Assembly: GCF_051400755.1 (NCBI RefSeq)
Contig: NZ_JBLFFL010000004.1
Span: forward strand, 299,603 to 363,602
Length of the DNA stretch: 64,000 nt
Source: Parapedobacter sp051400755
Lineage (GTDB): Bacteria; Bacteroidota; Bacteroidia; Sphingobacteriales; Sphingobacteriaceae
Direction: 5' to 3'
Shown piece by piece: positions 27,454 to 36,571 of the stretch. The notes beneath the pieces are model-generated. The model saw nothing but the letters and a program-made list of their open reading frames with translations. It was not told where the DNA came from and searched no databases. The first letter of the stretch is position 1; each line of letters begins with the position of its first letter. A program made the position numbers and the translations under genes.

Positions 27454-27468
27454 TGCCAACGTTAGCAT
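27453..27468. promoter_or_regulatory. LacI-type operator over the xylBA start site
   Basis: ATGCCAACGTTAGCAT is a near-perfect palindrome (one mismatched pair) that overlaps the end of the -7 element and the predicted start of transcription. It matches the element before susC in 14 of 16 bases. Confidence 0.72.
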
Positions 27469-27493
27469 TTCCATAAAACCTAGTTGAATTTTT

Positions 27494-28993
27494 ATGCTAT
27501 TATTAGGCATCGATATTGGCACATCTTCCATCAAAGTTTCGGTGGTCGACGCGGATACGCAGCTCAGCATCGCGTCCGCTCGCTATCCGGAAGATCATGA
27601 AAATAACATCCTCTCGGTCATACCAGGGTGGGCCGAGCAGTCCCCTGACATGTGGTGGGAGCAGGTATCCTTGGCCGTCCGCAGCCTGACGAGCAAGGCT
27701 ACCTTCGACACCAACGCCATCGGCGCCATCGGGATCGCTTACCAGATGCATGGCTTGGTCGTCGTTGATGTCAATGGCGATGCCCTCCGGAATTCCATCA
27801 TCTGGTGCGACAGCCGCGCCGTGGAGATCGGCGACCAAGCGTTTGCGAAAATCGGTCCCGAGCATGCACTGGAACATCTGCTCAATTCGCCGGGCAATTT
27901 TACGGCCTCCAAGTGGGCTTGGGTCAAGGCCGAGGAACCGGACGTCTACGCCAACGCACATAAAATCATGCTTCCGGGCGACTACATTGCCCTTAAACTG
28001 ACCGGCGAAGCCACCACCAGCATATCCGCGCTCTCCGAAGGTGTTTTTTGGGACTTCAAAGCCAACCGCATTTCCAGGGATATTATCCAGCACTTCGGGT
28101 TTGATGAGTCGATATTCCCCGAAATCAAGCCACTCTTCGGAACACACGGCTCCTTGCGCCGCGAGGTGGCGGCCCAACTGGGGCTTAAACCGGGTATACC
28201 GGTAGGCTATAAGGCCGGCGACCAGCCCAACAATGCCTTATCGCTCAATGTACTGCGCCCCGGAGAGGTAGCGGCTACGGCCGGCACATCTGGGGTGATC
28301 TATGCGGTAAGCGACGGATTGGTGTACGACCATGCATCGCGGGTAAACACCTTTGCCCACGTAAACTATACGCCGGAGGTACCGCGCACAGGGGTATTGC
28401 TCTGCATAAACGGTACCGGTATCCTCAACCGGTGGGTCAAGGAGTATTTCGGACATGGCATCGATTATCAGCAGATGAATGTCTTGGGCAAGGCAGCGAA
28501 CCCCGGCAGCAACGGACTCAAAATCATGCCGTTCGGCAACGGCGCCGAACGCATCCTCCATAATAAAATGCTGGGGGCGCGGTTCATCGACCTCGATTTC
28601 AATGCGCACGGGCGTTCGCAGGTCTTCCGGGCATCGCAGGAAGGCATCGCCTATGCCTTCCGTTACGGACTCGATATCATCCGGGAAAACAACATCCGGC
28701 CGGCCATTATCCGAGCGGGACAGGCCAATATGTTCCTCAGCGAGCTTTTTACGGAGATCTTCGTCGACGTCACGGGTGTGCCGGTGGAATTGTATGAAAA
28801 CGATGGCAGCGTCGGCGCCGCACTGGGTGCAGGCATCGGCTCGGGCATCTTTGCCTCCGCGGACGAAGCGTTCAGCGGGTTGAAGGCGATCAAAACAGTG
28901 GAACCGCAAGGTTCCCCCCATTATGAAGAGTTTTACCAGGAATGGAAACAGCTCCTGGAGGATCAACTCGCCAATGAACTTGAAACGAATTAA
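27494..28993 (+). CDS. xylB: Xylulokinase
   Basis: Phosphorylates D-xylulose with ATP to xylulose 5-phosphate in the cytoplasm. The 499-residue FGGY-family kinase begins LLGIDIGTSSIKVSVVDAD (phosphate-binding loop 1). It has the substrate loop YQMHGLVVVD and the nucleotide-binding region GEVAATAGTSGVIYAVSD, and ends with the VGAALGAGIGSG block. It is co-transcribed with xylA, whose start lies 16 bases downstream. Confidence 0.95.
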   Translation: MLLLGIDIGTSSIKVSVVDADTQLSIASARYPEDHENNILSVIPGWAEQSPDMWWEQVSLAVRSLTSKATFDTNAIGAIGIAYQMHGLVVVDVNGDALRNSIIWCDSRAVEIGDQAFAKIGPEHALEHLLNSPGNFTASKWAWVKAEEPDVYANAHKIMLPGDYIALKLTGEATTSISALSEGVFWDFKANRISRDIIQHFGFDESIFPEIKPLFGTHGSLRREVAAQLGLKPGIPVGYKAGDQPNNALSLNVLRPGEVAATAGTSGVIYAVSDGLVYDHASRVNTFAHVNYTPEVPRTGVLLCINGTGILNRWVKEYFGHGIDYQQMNVLGKAANPGSNGLKIMPFGNGAERILHNKMLGARFIDLDFNAHGRSQVFRASQEGIAYAFRYGLDIIRENNIRPAIIRAGQANMFLSELFTEIFVDVTGVPVELYENDGSVGAALGAGIGSGIFASADEAFSGLKAIKTVEPQGSPHYEEFYQEWKQLLEDQLANELETN

Positions 28994-29009
28994 CAATAAA
29001 TAAAAAAAC

Positions 29010-30341
29010 ATGTCAAACGTACTTATCGGCGAAAACGAATATTTCAAAGGTATCGGGAAAATCCAATATGAAGGCCCCGAATCAGACAATCCATTGGCCT
29101 ACCGTTGGTATGATGCCAGCAAGGTTATCGCAGGCAAAACCATGGAAGAGCACCTCCGCTTTGCGGTGGCTTACTGGCACTCCTTCAACGGTAACGGCGG
29201 CGACCCATTCGGCGGGGCCACGTTATTTTTTCCATGGAATACAAGCGATGATGTCATCCAACGGGCAAAGGATAAGATGGATGCGGCATTTGAATTCATC
29301 ACCAAAATCGGCATGCCGTATTACTGCTTCCACGACGTGGATGTGGTGGACTATGGCGATGACGTAGCCGAAAACGAACGCAGGCTTCAAACACTGGTCG
29401 CGTATGCCAAAGAAAAGCAGGCTACCAGCGGCGTGAAACTGCTGTGGGGTACCGCCAACCTGTTTTCGCATAAACGCTATATGAATGGCGCAGCTACCAA
29501 TCCCGATTTTGCCGTCGTGGCACATGCCGGCGCCCAGATCAAGGCGGCCTTGGATGCGACCATTGCCCTTGGCGGTGAAAACTACGTCTTTTGGGGCGGC
29601 CGCGAGGGATACATGACCTTGCTCAATACCGACATGAAACGTGAGCAGGAACACCTCGCCCGCATGTTGCATGTCGCAAAGGATTACGCACGTGCACAGG
29701 GCTTCAAGGGCACGTTTTTCATCGAACCCAAACCCTGCGAACCCACCAAACACCAATACGATTACGATGCCGCTACGGTGATCAGTTTTCTGCGCCAGTA
29801 CGACCTGCTTACCGATTTCAAACTCAACTTGGAGGTCAATCATGCCACACTGGCGGGACATACTTTTCAACATGAGCTGCAAGTAGCGGCCGATGCGGGT
29901 TTGCTCGGCTCCATGGATGCCAACCGGGGCGACTACCAAAATGGATGGGATACCGATCAATTTCCGAACAACGTCAATGAGCTCGCCGAATGCATGCTGA
30001 TCGTCTTGGAGGCCGGGGGATTCGCCGGTGGGGGCATTAATTTCGATGCCAAGGTACGCCGCAATTCCACCGATCGCGCCGACTTATTTTATGCGCACAT
30101 CGGCGGGGCCGACACCTTTGCCCGTGCCCTGATCGCGGCAGACAACATCCTCCAAAAGTCCGACTACCGAAAACTGCGTGCTGAGCGCTACGCTTCTTTC
30201 GAATCCGGAAAAGGCAAGGAATTTGAAAATGGCCAACTGGGACTTGCCGACCTCCGCGACATCGCTGCGGCATCGGGTGAACCGGATACCATCAGCGGCA
30301 AACAGGAATTATTTGAGAATATCGTGAACCGGTATATTTAG
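29010..30341 (+). CDS. xylA: Xylose isomerase
   Basis: Interconverts D-xylose and D-xylulose using two divalent metal ions. The 443-residue length fits the class II enzymes. Catalytic His lies in YCFHDVDVVD, metal ligands in FIEPKPCEPTKHQYD and in the LEVNHATLAGHTFQHEL block, and the last ligand Asp in GGINFDAK. It follows xylB in the operon. Its stop overlaps by three bases the stop of the convergent FAD oxidoreductase gene. Confidence 0.97.
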   Translation: MSNVLIGENEYFKGIGKIQYEGPESDNPLAYRWYDASKVIAGKTMEEHLRFAVAYWHSFNGNGGDPFGGATLFFPWNTSDDVIQRAKDKMDAAFEFITKIGMPYYCFHDVDVVDYGDDVAENERRLQTLVAYAKEKQATSGVKLLWGTANLFSHKRYMNGAATNPDFAVVAHAGAQIKAALDATIALGGENYVFWGGREGYMTLLNTDMKREQEHLARMLHVAKDYARAQGFKGTFFIEPKPCEPTKHQYDYDAATVISFLRQYDLLTDFKLNLEVNHATLAGHTFQHELQVAADAGLLGSMDANRGDYQNGWDTDQFPNNVNELAECMLIVLEAGGFAGGGINFDAKVRRNSTDRADLFYAHIGGADTFARALIAADNILQKSDYRKLRAERYASFESGKGKEFENGQLGLADLRDIAAASGEPDTISGKQELFENIVNRYI

Positions 30342-31543
30342 CGCTCAAACCCGAACAGGTTTTCCCGTTCATCTTTGATGCCGGTCAACTTGTTTTTGAC
30401 CAGCTGCGCGGCAATCATGCTGAAGGTGATGCCGTTACCGCCATAGCCCAAGGCAAAGAGCATGCGCTGCCTACCCGGCCAAGCACCGATAAACGGCAAG
30501 CCATCCTTGGTGGCACTGAAGGTGCCGCACCAAGCCATATCCGTCACAAAAGGCAATTCCGGATAGATCTTCCGGAATTGCTTTTCTAACCGGCTTGTTT
30601 TCCAACGCAATAGCCTGTCCCGTCGTTCCGGATTTCTAAATTTGACATCTTCTCCACCGATCATCATGCGGTTGTCCGAAGTCGTGCGCAGATAACAATA
30701 AGGTTTTTTCGTCTCCCAGATCAGGCTGCGCTCCGGCCACAGCTGGGAATCGTCCACCGGCTGGGAGACCAACACGTAGGTCGAATGCAGGTCCATCACC
30801 CGATGAGGCAGGAATTTCCCCGCCTCAAACCCCGTGGCGATGACTACATATTTACACCGGATGCGCAACCCGTCTCCCGTCAACAAGGTGTACCCGTTCC
30901 TTCGCGCTTCACACGCCACAATGTCCGTATGGGTAAAGAGCGAAAGTTCATCTTTCCCGAGATGGTGGTTGAGCAGCCCGGTCGCCGCTCGGTAACAATC
31001 CATTTGCGCGGCTTCCGCGTTCTTCAACGCACCGTGACCGTCAATATGATGAGCCGCGAGGAGTGCCTCCTGATCCAACAAGTCCACCGGCAGCTGATGT
31101 TTCCTACGGACATCGTATTCCCGTTCCACTACTTGAAGTCCGCGTTTATCACTGGCCAGGTAGATGCTGGACACCCGTTTAAAATCAGGATTGACACCAG
31201 CATCCTTAAACACCTTTTCAATGTCGGTGATCGCCTGCAAACTGGCATGATAAGCCTTCACAGCCCTGTCCGTCCCGATCATTTCCATCATTTCAGACAA
31301 GGGTATGTCTAATTCATACTGGAGTTGCGAACTGCTCGCCGCCGTGCTCCCCGTGGCGGCGGTCCGCTTATCCACGATGGCGCAGGGGATACCCGCCGAA
31401 GATAATTCGTGGGCGACCAGTGTTCCCGTAATGCCCGACCCGATAATCGCCACATCAATCGTATAATGCGTCCTTAGCGGGTTGAAATAATTGAATAGCT
31501 CGTTTTTGACAATCCAATAAGGAAGGCCCGAATGCAGGTCCAT
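30338..31543 (-). CDS. FAD-dependent oxidoreductase (DadA/glycine-oxidase type)
   Basis: A 401-residue flavoprotein. After a short N-terminal segment (MDLHSGLPYWIVKN) comes the Rossmann dinucleotide-binding motif DVAIIGSGITGTLVAHELSS, and a second FAD motif IGAWPGRQRMLFALGYGGNG near the end. The fold is that of DAO-family amine oxidases; the substrate is unknown. The start at 31543 is preferred over an upstream ATG (31624), because homologues start with the LPYWxxKN motif. No link to xylose metabolism beyond adjacency is visible. Confidence 0.82.
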   Translation of the reverse strand: MDLHSGLPYWIVKNELFNYFNPLRTHYTIDVAIIGSGITGTLVAHELSSAGIPCAIVDKRTAATGSTAASSSQLQYELDIPLSEMMEMIGTDRAVKAYHASLQAITDIEKVFKDAGVNPDFKRVSSIYLASDKRGLQVVEREYDVRRKHQLPVDLLDQEALLAAHHIDGHGALKNAEAAQMDCYRAATGLLNHHLGKDELSLFTHTDIVACEARRNGYTLLTGDGLRIRCKYVVIATGFEAGKFLPHRVMDLHSTYVLVSQPVDDSQLWPERSLIWETKKPYCYLRTTSDNRMMIGGEDVKFRNPERRDRLLRWKTSRLEKQFRKIYPELPFVTDMAWCGTFSATKDGLPFIGAWPGRQRMLFALGYGGNGITFSMIAAQLVKNKLTGIKDERENLFGFER

Positions 31544-31684
31544 ATCGTATATTTCTCGATAAACAACCAAAAGCTCCAGATGTTTCATGCAAAAACACGC
31601 TTGGTATCGTATATTTACGGCCACAAATTGGTCACGCTAAAAACTGCATAACCATGTCGTTCCAAGGACATCTCGAAACCATCA

Positions 31685-32254
31685 ATGGACAAACAGGCGC
31701 TCATTAACGGGTTGACCAGCCTGACGAAAACGACAATACCGAGTTTCATGACGATGGATGAAACGCCTGTCGCCACCGTGGCCTTGCTCCACGAAATCAC
31801 CTACTGTAAAACCGACGATTCGCTGGCCTTTCGGGCGGCCTGGGTGCTGGAATACGTCGTAGCTCATCACCCCGATCAATTTTTACCGATATTCGACGAC
31901 TTCATCACACGGCTGCCCGAACAAGAAAACCCAAGCTGCCAACGCCATTTCACGAAAATACTGATGTACATCACCGACCCCAAAACAGCGGGTGCCTATC
32001 GAGATGCATGGGAGAAGGTCGACCGGCCATGCGTCGTCGAGACCGTTTTCGGGTGGCTGATCGATGCGGAAACGCCGGTCGCCGTGCAGGTCAATTGCAT
32101 GGATATCCTATTCAACATGAGTAGGGAGTTCGATTGGATCACAGAAGAACTGGAGCAGCAGATCAGGTTTCTGATGCGCGGGGGTTCGGCCGCGGTACAG
32201 AGCCGGGGACGGAAATTGCTGAACAAGCTGAAGAAGATCAAAAACGCAAGTTGA
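31685..32254 (+). CDS. Hypothetical protein, helical (HEAT-like)
   Basis: A 189-residue protein with no recognised family signature. It looks entirely alpha-helical, with repeated hydrophobic pairs (VALLHEITYCKTDD, FRAAWVLEYVVAHHP, NCMDILFNMSREFD) that resemble HEAT/armadillo repeats. It has no signal peptide or membrane segment and ends in a Lys-rich tail. Its last 17 bases overlap the end of the convergent outer-membrane protein gene. Confidence 0.6.
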   Translation: MDKQALINGLTSLTKTTIPSFMTMDETPVATVALLHEITYCKTDDSLAFRAAWVLEYVVAHHPDQFLPIFDDFITRLPEQENPSCQRHFTKILMYITDPKTAGAYRDAWEKVDRPCVVETVFGWLIDAETPVAVQVNCMDILFNMSREFDWITEELEQQIRFLMRGGSAAVQSRGRKLLNKLKKIKNAS

Positions 32255-32930
32255 CCCCTATCGTCAGCAAACTGTAGGCGTCATTGTGCTCATTCGCATC
32301 GGTGGCGGCATTATACCGGTCGACCTTATCATCAAGGGCGAAATTCGCCTGCGCATTCACCACCAAATTCCACACATACGAATCCAGGAGATTGGGGTGT
32401 AGGTTGTGGAGCGGCAGCTCCAGCCCCAAGTTGGTACTGACGAGGTAACTGATACCCATATTATTATTTTGCTCAAACGAACCCGTCCTGATCAATTGCA
32501 GGTTATACAACGCTCCAATACCGGCTCCAGCATACACGCTCTCCAGTGCCCGTATGCCCCAGGATTTTCGGTACTCGATGCGTCTCAGGTGATCGTCCTG
32601 GAAGAATTTGATGGGTTGAAAGCCAGCTCCAAGAATCGCTCCGTGGTAGAGATTTTCGGTTTCCATGCTGCCTCCCGACCTGAGCAGTCCCTCCTGTAAT
32701 TCCAAGCCAATGCTCAATCCATGCGTGATGAAGTAATTGCCCCGAAGGTAACCTCCTATCCCGATCTTCCGGTCATCGGAATCTCCGTAGAGCAGGGTCG
32801 GGCCTGCGCCCACCGTGGCCGAATACCGGAAATATGGAATGGGTGATTCATTTCCCGATTGGGCGTTTGAAAACAACGGAAGCAGGAAAAGGCAGCATGC
32901 AAGGCTGTTGACGAGGTAGTTTCTTTTCAT
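32238..32930 (-). CDS. Outer-membrane beta-barrel protein, hypothetical
   Basis: A 230-residue exported protein: signal peptide MKRNYLVNSLACCLFLLPLF ending SNAQ, then glycine and aromatic-rich amphipathic strands (GIGGYLRGNYFITHGLSIGL, LGAGFQPIKFF, AGAGIGALYN) closing with LLTIGVNLRF. This is the pattern of small 8-strand barrels common in Bacteroidota. No function can be assigned; ruvB is upstream on the same strand. Confidence 0.7.
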   Translation of the reverse strand: MKRNYLVNSLACCLFLLPLFSNAQSGNESPIPYFRYSATVGAGPTLLYGDSDDRKIGIGGYLRGNYFITHGLSIGLELQEGLLRSGGSMETENLYHGAILGAGFQPIKFFQDDHLRRIEYRKSWGIRALESVYAGAGIGALYNLQLIRTGSFEQNNNMGISYLVSTNLGLELPLHNLHPNLLDSYVWNLVVNAQANFALDDKVDRYNAATDANEHNDAYSLLTIGVNLRF

Positions 32931-32964
32931 ATCTTTTTTTGCAGCAAAAATAGGACCATGCCGA

Positions 32965-33987
32965 TTAGAACAAGGTATTTCCTTTTGGATAAGTGGTCTT
33001 ACCCAGGTGCTTGTAAGCCAGTTCCGTGCATTCCCTCCCGCGGGATGTACGCATCAAATACCCCTCTTGAATCAAAAACGGCTCATAGACTTCCTCAATG
33101 GTGCCTTCATCCTCCCCTACCGCCGTGGCGATCGTCTTCAAGCCTACTGGTCCGCCTTTAAATTTGTCGATGATGGTGAGCAGGATACGGTTGTCCATCT
33201 CGTCCAGTCCGTGTTCGTCTACATTCAATGCATTCAATGCATACTGGGCGATGGGCGTATCGATCGTTCCGTCGCCTTTGATCTGCGCAAAATCACGCGT
33301 ACGCCGCAGCAGGGCGTTCGCGATCCGCGGTGTGCCGCGGCTCCGCCGGGCGATTTCGTAGGCACCCTCTTCGGTGATCGGCGTACGGAGGATGCTGGCC
33401 GACCGGAGCACGATGGTCGTCAGCAATTTTGCATCGTAATAGGCCAACCGGGCATTGATACCGAACCGTGCCCGGAGCGGGGCCGTCAGCAAGCCCGAAC
33501 GCGTAGTGGCGCCGATCAACGTAAACGGATTGAGGTTGATCTGCACCGAACGCGCATTGGGACCTGTCTCCAGCATGATGTCTATCCGGAAATCCTCCAT
33601 GGCCGAATACAAATACTCCTCTACCAATGGGCTGAGCCGATGGATCTCATCAATGAAGAGGACATCGCCCCCCTCCAAGTTGGTCAAGAGCCCCGCCAGA
33701 TCACCCGGCTTATCCAATACCGGTCCGGACGTGATCTTGATCCCCACCCCCATCTCATTCGCAATAATGTGCGACAGCGTAGTCTTCCCCAGGCCGGGAG
33801 GGCCATGGAGCAGTACATGGTCCAGCGCCTCCCCTCGGAACCTAGCCGCCTGTACGAATATCTTCAGGTTATCAAGGATCTTCTGCTGGCCCGTAAAATC
33901 CTCAAACGCCTGCGGCCGAAGCACCTTCTCCAGCTCGCGCTCCGCATTCGACAGCTTATCGGGGTTTGGATCCAAATGCTCGTTCAT
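32965..33987 (-). CDS. ruvB: Holliday junction branch migration helicase RuvB
   Basis: The AAA+ motor that, with RuvA, moves Holliday junctions. The 340-residue protein starts with the family block LRPQAFEDFTGQQKILDNLK and has Walker A HGPPGLGKTTL near residue 65, Walker B DVLFIDEIHRL, sensor 1 IGATTRSG and the C-terminal winged-helix motif RTSRGRECTELAYKHL. Length and motifs are standard. Confidence 0.97.
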   Translation of the reverse strand: MNEHLDPNPDKLSNAERELEKVLRPQAFEDFTGQQKILDNLKIFVQAARFRGEALDHVLLHGPPGLGKTTLSHIIANEMGVGIKITSGPVLDKPGDLAGLLTNLEGGDVLFIDEIHRLSPLVEEYLYSAMEDFRIDIMLETGPNARSVQINLNPFTLIGATTRSGLLTAPLRARFGINARLAYYDAKLLTTIVLRSASILRTPITEEGAYEIARRSRGTPRIANALLRRTRDFAQIKGDGTIDTPIAQYALNALNVDEHGLDEMDNRILLTIIDKFKGGPVGLKTIATAVGEDEGTIEEVYEPFLIQEGYLMRTSRGRECTELAYKHLGKTTYPKGNTLF

Positions 33988-33996
33988 TTTTTTTGC

Positions 33997-34026
33997 TTAG
34001 ACATTAGATAACAGACCCATCACCGA
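33997..34026. repeat. Short TTAGACATTAGA/CACCGATC tract before ruvB
   Basis: Carries both words of the low-complexity family (TTAGACATTAGA, then CATCACCGATCA) in the gap between ruvB and the glycosyltransferase gene. Confidence 0.5.
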
Positions 34027-34760
34027 TCATACTTCCTAAACCAGCTACTGATCTTCATCTGCACCACACCGAAGAACGCCTCACGGAAGATGCGCGTACT
34101 CATTTTCGACACCCCTTCCGTACGGTCCGTAAAGATAATGGGCACTTCCATCACCTTAAATCCATACTTAATGGCCGTAAATTTCATTTCAATTTGAAAG
34201 GCATATCCCACAAACCGAATGCGCTCGAGCGGGATGGTTTCCAATACGCGGCGCCGGTAGCATACAAAACCAGCCGTGGCATCCCGAATCGCTATTCCCG
34301 TGACCAACCGCACGTACCACGACGCGAAATAGGACATCAACACCCTGCTCATCGGCCAATTGACCACATTGACGCCCTTGATGTAGCGCGACCCGATGGC
34401 CATGTCCGCACCGGCAATACACGCATCGCGAAGCCGGGGCAGGTCATCGGGGTTATGCGAAAAATCGGCATCCATTTCGAAAATGTAGGCATAATCGCGC
34501 GCCACGCACCAACGGAACCCATGAATGTATGCCGTACCCAGTCCAGATTTCCCCGCCCGCTCTTCCAGAAATAGCCGCTCGGGAAATTCCGCTTGCAAGC
34601 GTTTGACGATCGCCCCGGTACCATCGGGCGAGCTATCGTCTACCACCAATATGTGAAAACCATCAACAAGCGAAAATACGTTGCGGATAAGCTTTTCAAT
34701 ATTTTCTTTTTCGTTGTATGTAGGGATGATGACGATGCTATCTGACACTGCCGATTCCAA
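34020..34760 (-). CDS. Family 2 glycosyltransferase, polyprenol monophosphomannose synthase-like
   Basis: A 246-residue GT2 enzyme of the dolichyl-phosphate mannose synthase type, without C-terminal membrane helices. Motifs are SIVIIPTYNEKENIEKLI at the N-terminus, the metal-binding DDSSPDGTG and EMDADFSHNPDDLPRL, and the acceptor region GFVCYRR. It probably moves a sugar from a nucleotide donor to a polyprenyl phosphate on the inner membrane. Donor sugar and downstream glycan are unknown. Confidence 0.88.
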   Translation of the reverse strand: MESAVSDSIVIIPTYNEKENIEKLIRNVFSLVDGFHILVVDDSSPDGTGAIVKRLQAEFPERLFLEERAGKSGLGTAYIHGFRWCVARDYAYIFEMDADFSHNPDDLPRLRDACIAGADMAIGSRYIKGVNVVNWPMSRVLMSYFASWYVRLVTGIAIRDATAGFVCYRRRVLETIPLERIRFVGYAFQIEMKFTAIKYGFKVMEVPIIFTDRTEGVSKMSTRIFREAFFGVVQMKISSWFRKYDR

Positions 34761-34858
34761 TTTGATGGGTAAAGGTAAGGATTATCAGTAAAAGGTGAAC
34801 ACAAAAATGCCGTTACAACGGCAAGCGCTGCAACGGTATGTGTTATCTTTCACGCAGG

Positions 34859-36460
34859 TTAATGAATACCGTGCATCATACGCTTCAACAGCGGCGAAAA
34901 AATAATCAAAATTATACCGGCGAGGCCCGGCACCATGGCGAAAATCAGGAAAAAAGTAGACATCGAATATGTTTCGCTGATGCGGTCGATGAAGCTCCCC
35001 GACATACCGGCCAACCAGTTGGCCACCGCAGTACAGGCAAACCAGACCCCAAAGATCAGTCCCACCAGTTTCTTGGGAGACAGCTTGCTCATGTAAGACA
35101 ACCCTACCGGCGAAACACACAGCTCGCCGGACGTGTGGAAGAAATAAGCCAGGATCAACCAGATCATGCTCACCTGGGCAGTTGCAGCCCCCTGCGGGAT
35201 ATCCCTGCTTCCATAGGCCAACGCCGCGAATCCGATACCCAGCAGAATCAACCCCAAGGCAAACTTAATAGGTCCGATGGGGTTGTACACGCGTTCCCAC
35301 AACCTGCTGAAGAACGTCGCCAGGGAAATAATGAAAAACGCATTGAGCATCTGGAACCACGAAGCCGGCACCTCCGTCTGCAAGGCGGTGAACTCACGCT
35401 GCACTTTCCAGATACCGATGCCCCAAATGATCAGGAAGCTCAGGGCTGTAAAGATAATGGTCGCCGGATAGGCGCGGAAGATGCGCTTAGCCAAGGCAAA
35501 GACCACCCCGGATACGATGAGCAGCGGGAAAATGGTCACCGCGGCATCGACCCATTTGAAGGTGACCGCCGCACTGCCCGCCAAGGCGCGCTGCGTATAA
35601 TCCCGACCGAAAATGTTCATGGAGCCTCCCGCCTGCTCAAAGGCCATCCAAAAGAAGATGCTTGACAAGGAGAGTACGACAATAACGATCAACCGATCCC
35701 GCACGACGTTACCGGGCACCTGTTTTTCGGCGGCCTCCTCCTGTTTTACCGTACTCGCTACCGCGTCATCGCGCCGCAGCGCATCCTTCGGACTCAAGCC
35801 CAACACACCAAAGATGCGCTGTCCATAATAAAACTGCAGGGCACCGAAAAACATGAAGATGCCCGCTAAGCCAAAGCCATAATGCCAGCCCACTTTCTCG
35901 CCGATGTAGCCGCAAAGCAGCATCCCAAGGAACGAACCCGCATTGATACCCATGTAGAATATGGTATAAGCGGCATCCTTCTTCTTGCTGTTATCCGGAT
36001 AGAGCTGACCGACAATGGATGAAATATTCGGTTTGAAGAGCCCGTTGCCCAGGATGATCAACGCCAATCCGAGGTAAAAAAACGAACTTCCCACGCCTTC
36101 AAATGCCAGGGAAGCGTGCCCCAGTGTCATGATGATCCCGCCCCAAATGACGGCTTTGCGCTGGCCGATGATCCGGTCGGCGATCAGGCCGCCCAAGAGC
36201 GGCGTGAGGTAGACGAGTCCGGTATACCATCCATAGAGTTCGAGTGCATCTTCACGCGACCACTGCCAGCCACCACTTGCCAGTTCGGACACCAAAAAAA
36301 GCGTGAGCAAAGCCCGCATGCCATAGTAGCTGAACCGCTCCCACATCTCCGAGAAAAAGAGGACAAACAATCCAACGGGGTGCGCGAACACCCGTTTGGT
36401 ATTTGCGCCATGTTCGGTAAGATGTTTATTTAATTGTTCTTCTTCTTGTAATTGTTCCAT
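34859..36460 (-). CDS. POT family proton-dependent oligopeptide transporter
   Basis: A 533-residue inner-membrane carrier for di- and tripeptides. The family proton-coupling motif appears as SEMWERFSYYGMRALLTLFL near the first helix. The PTR2 signature follows in LIILGNGLFKPNISSIVGQL, and about twelve to fourteen hydrophobic helices can be counted. No operon partner is evident. Confidence 0.92.
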   Translation of the reverse strand: MEQLQEEEQLNKHLTEHGANTKRVFAHPVGLFVLFFSEMWERFSYYGMRALLTLFLVSELASGGWQWSREDALELYGWYTGLVYLTPLLGGLIADRIIGQRKAVIWGGIIMTLGHASLAFEGVGSSFFYLGLALIILGNGLFKPNISSIVGQLYPDNSKKKDAAYTIFYMGINAGSFLGMLLCGYIGEKVGWHYGFGLAGIFMFFGALQFYYGQRIFGVLGLSPKDALRRDDAVASTVKQEEAAEKQVPGNVVRDRLIVIVVLSLSSIFFWMAFEQAGGSMNIFGRDYTQRALAGSAAVTFKWVDAAVTIFPLLIVSGVVFALAKRIFRAYPATIIFTALSFLIIWGIGIWKVQREFTALQTEVPASWFQMLNAFFIISLATFFSRLWERVYNPIGPIKFALGLILLGIGFAALAYGSRDIPQGAATAQVSMIWLILAYFFHTSGELCVSPVGLSYMSKLSPKKLVGLIFGVWFACTAVANWLAGMSGSFIDRISETYSMSTFFLIFAMVPGLAGIILIIFSPLLKRMMHGIH

Positions 36461-36571
36461 TAGATTTTAGGTTATCTTGATGAAAAAAACGTCTAGCACG
36501 TGCAAATAAAACAAACTTTTCGGGATTTCACCTTGAATGTAACCAAAATAATTCGTCTACTAATCCGGTCT

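Noticed and set aside
27503..28177. 224-codon open frame opposite xylB
   Set aside because: Antisense to an intact xylulokinase with no recognisable domain.
33007..34011. 334-codon open frame opposite ruvB
   Set aside because: It is antisense to a fully conserved RuvB gene; its product is rich in Arg, Gln and His without motifs, and arises from the codon bias of ruvB.
34838..35665. 275-codon open frame opposite the peptide transporter
   Set aside because: Antisense shadow of a conserved membrane protein; the composition (Arg, Gln, His, Asp) is that expected from reversed hydrophobic codons.
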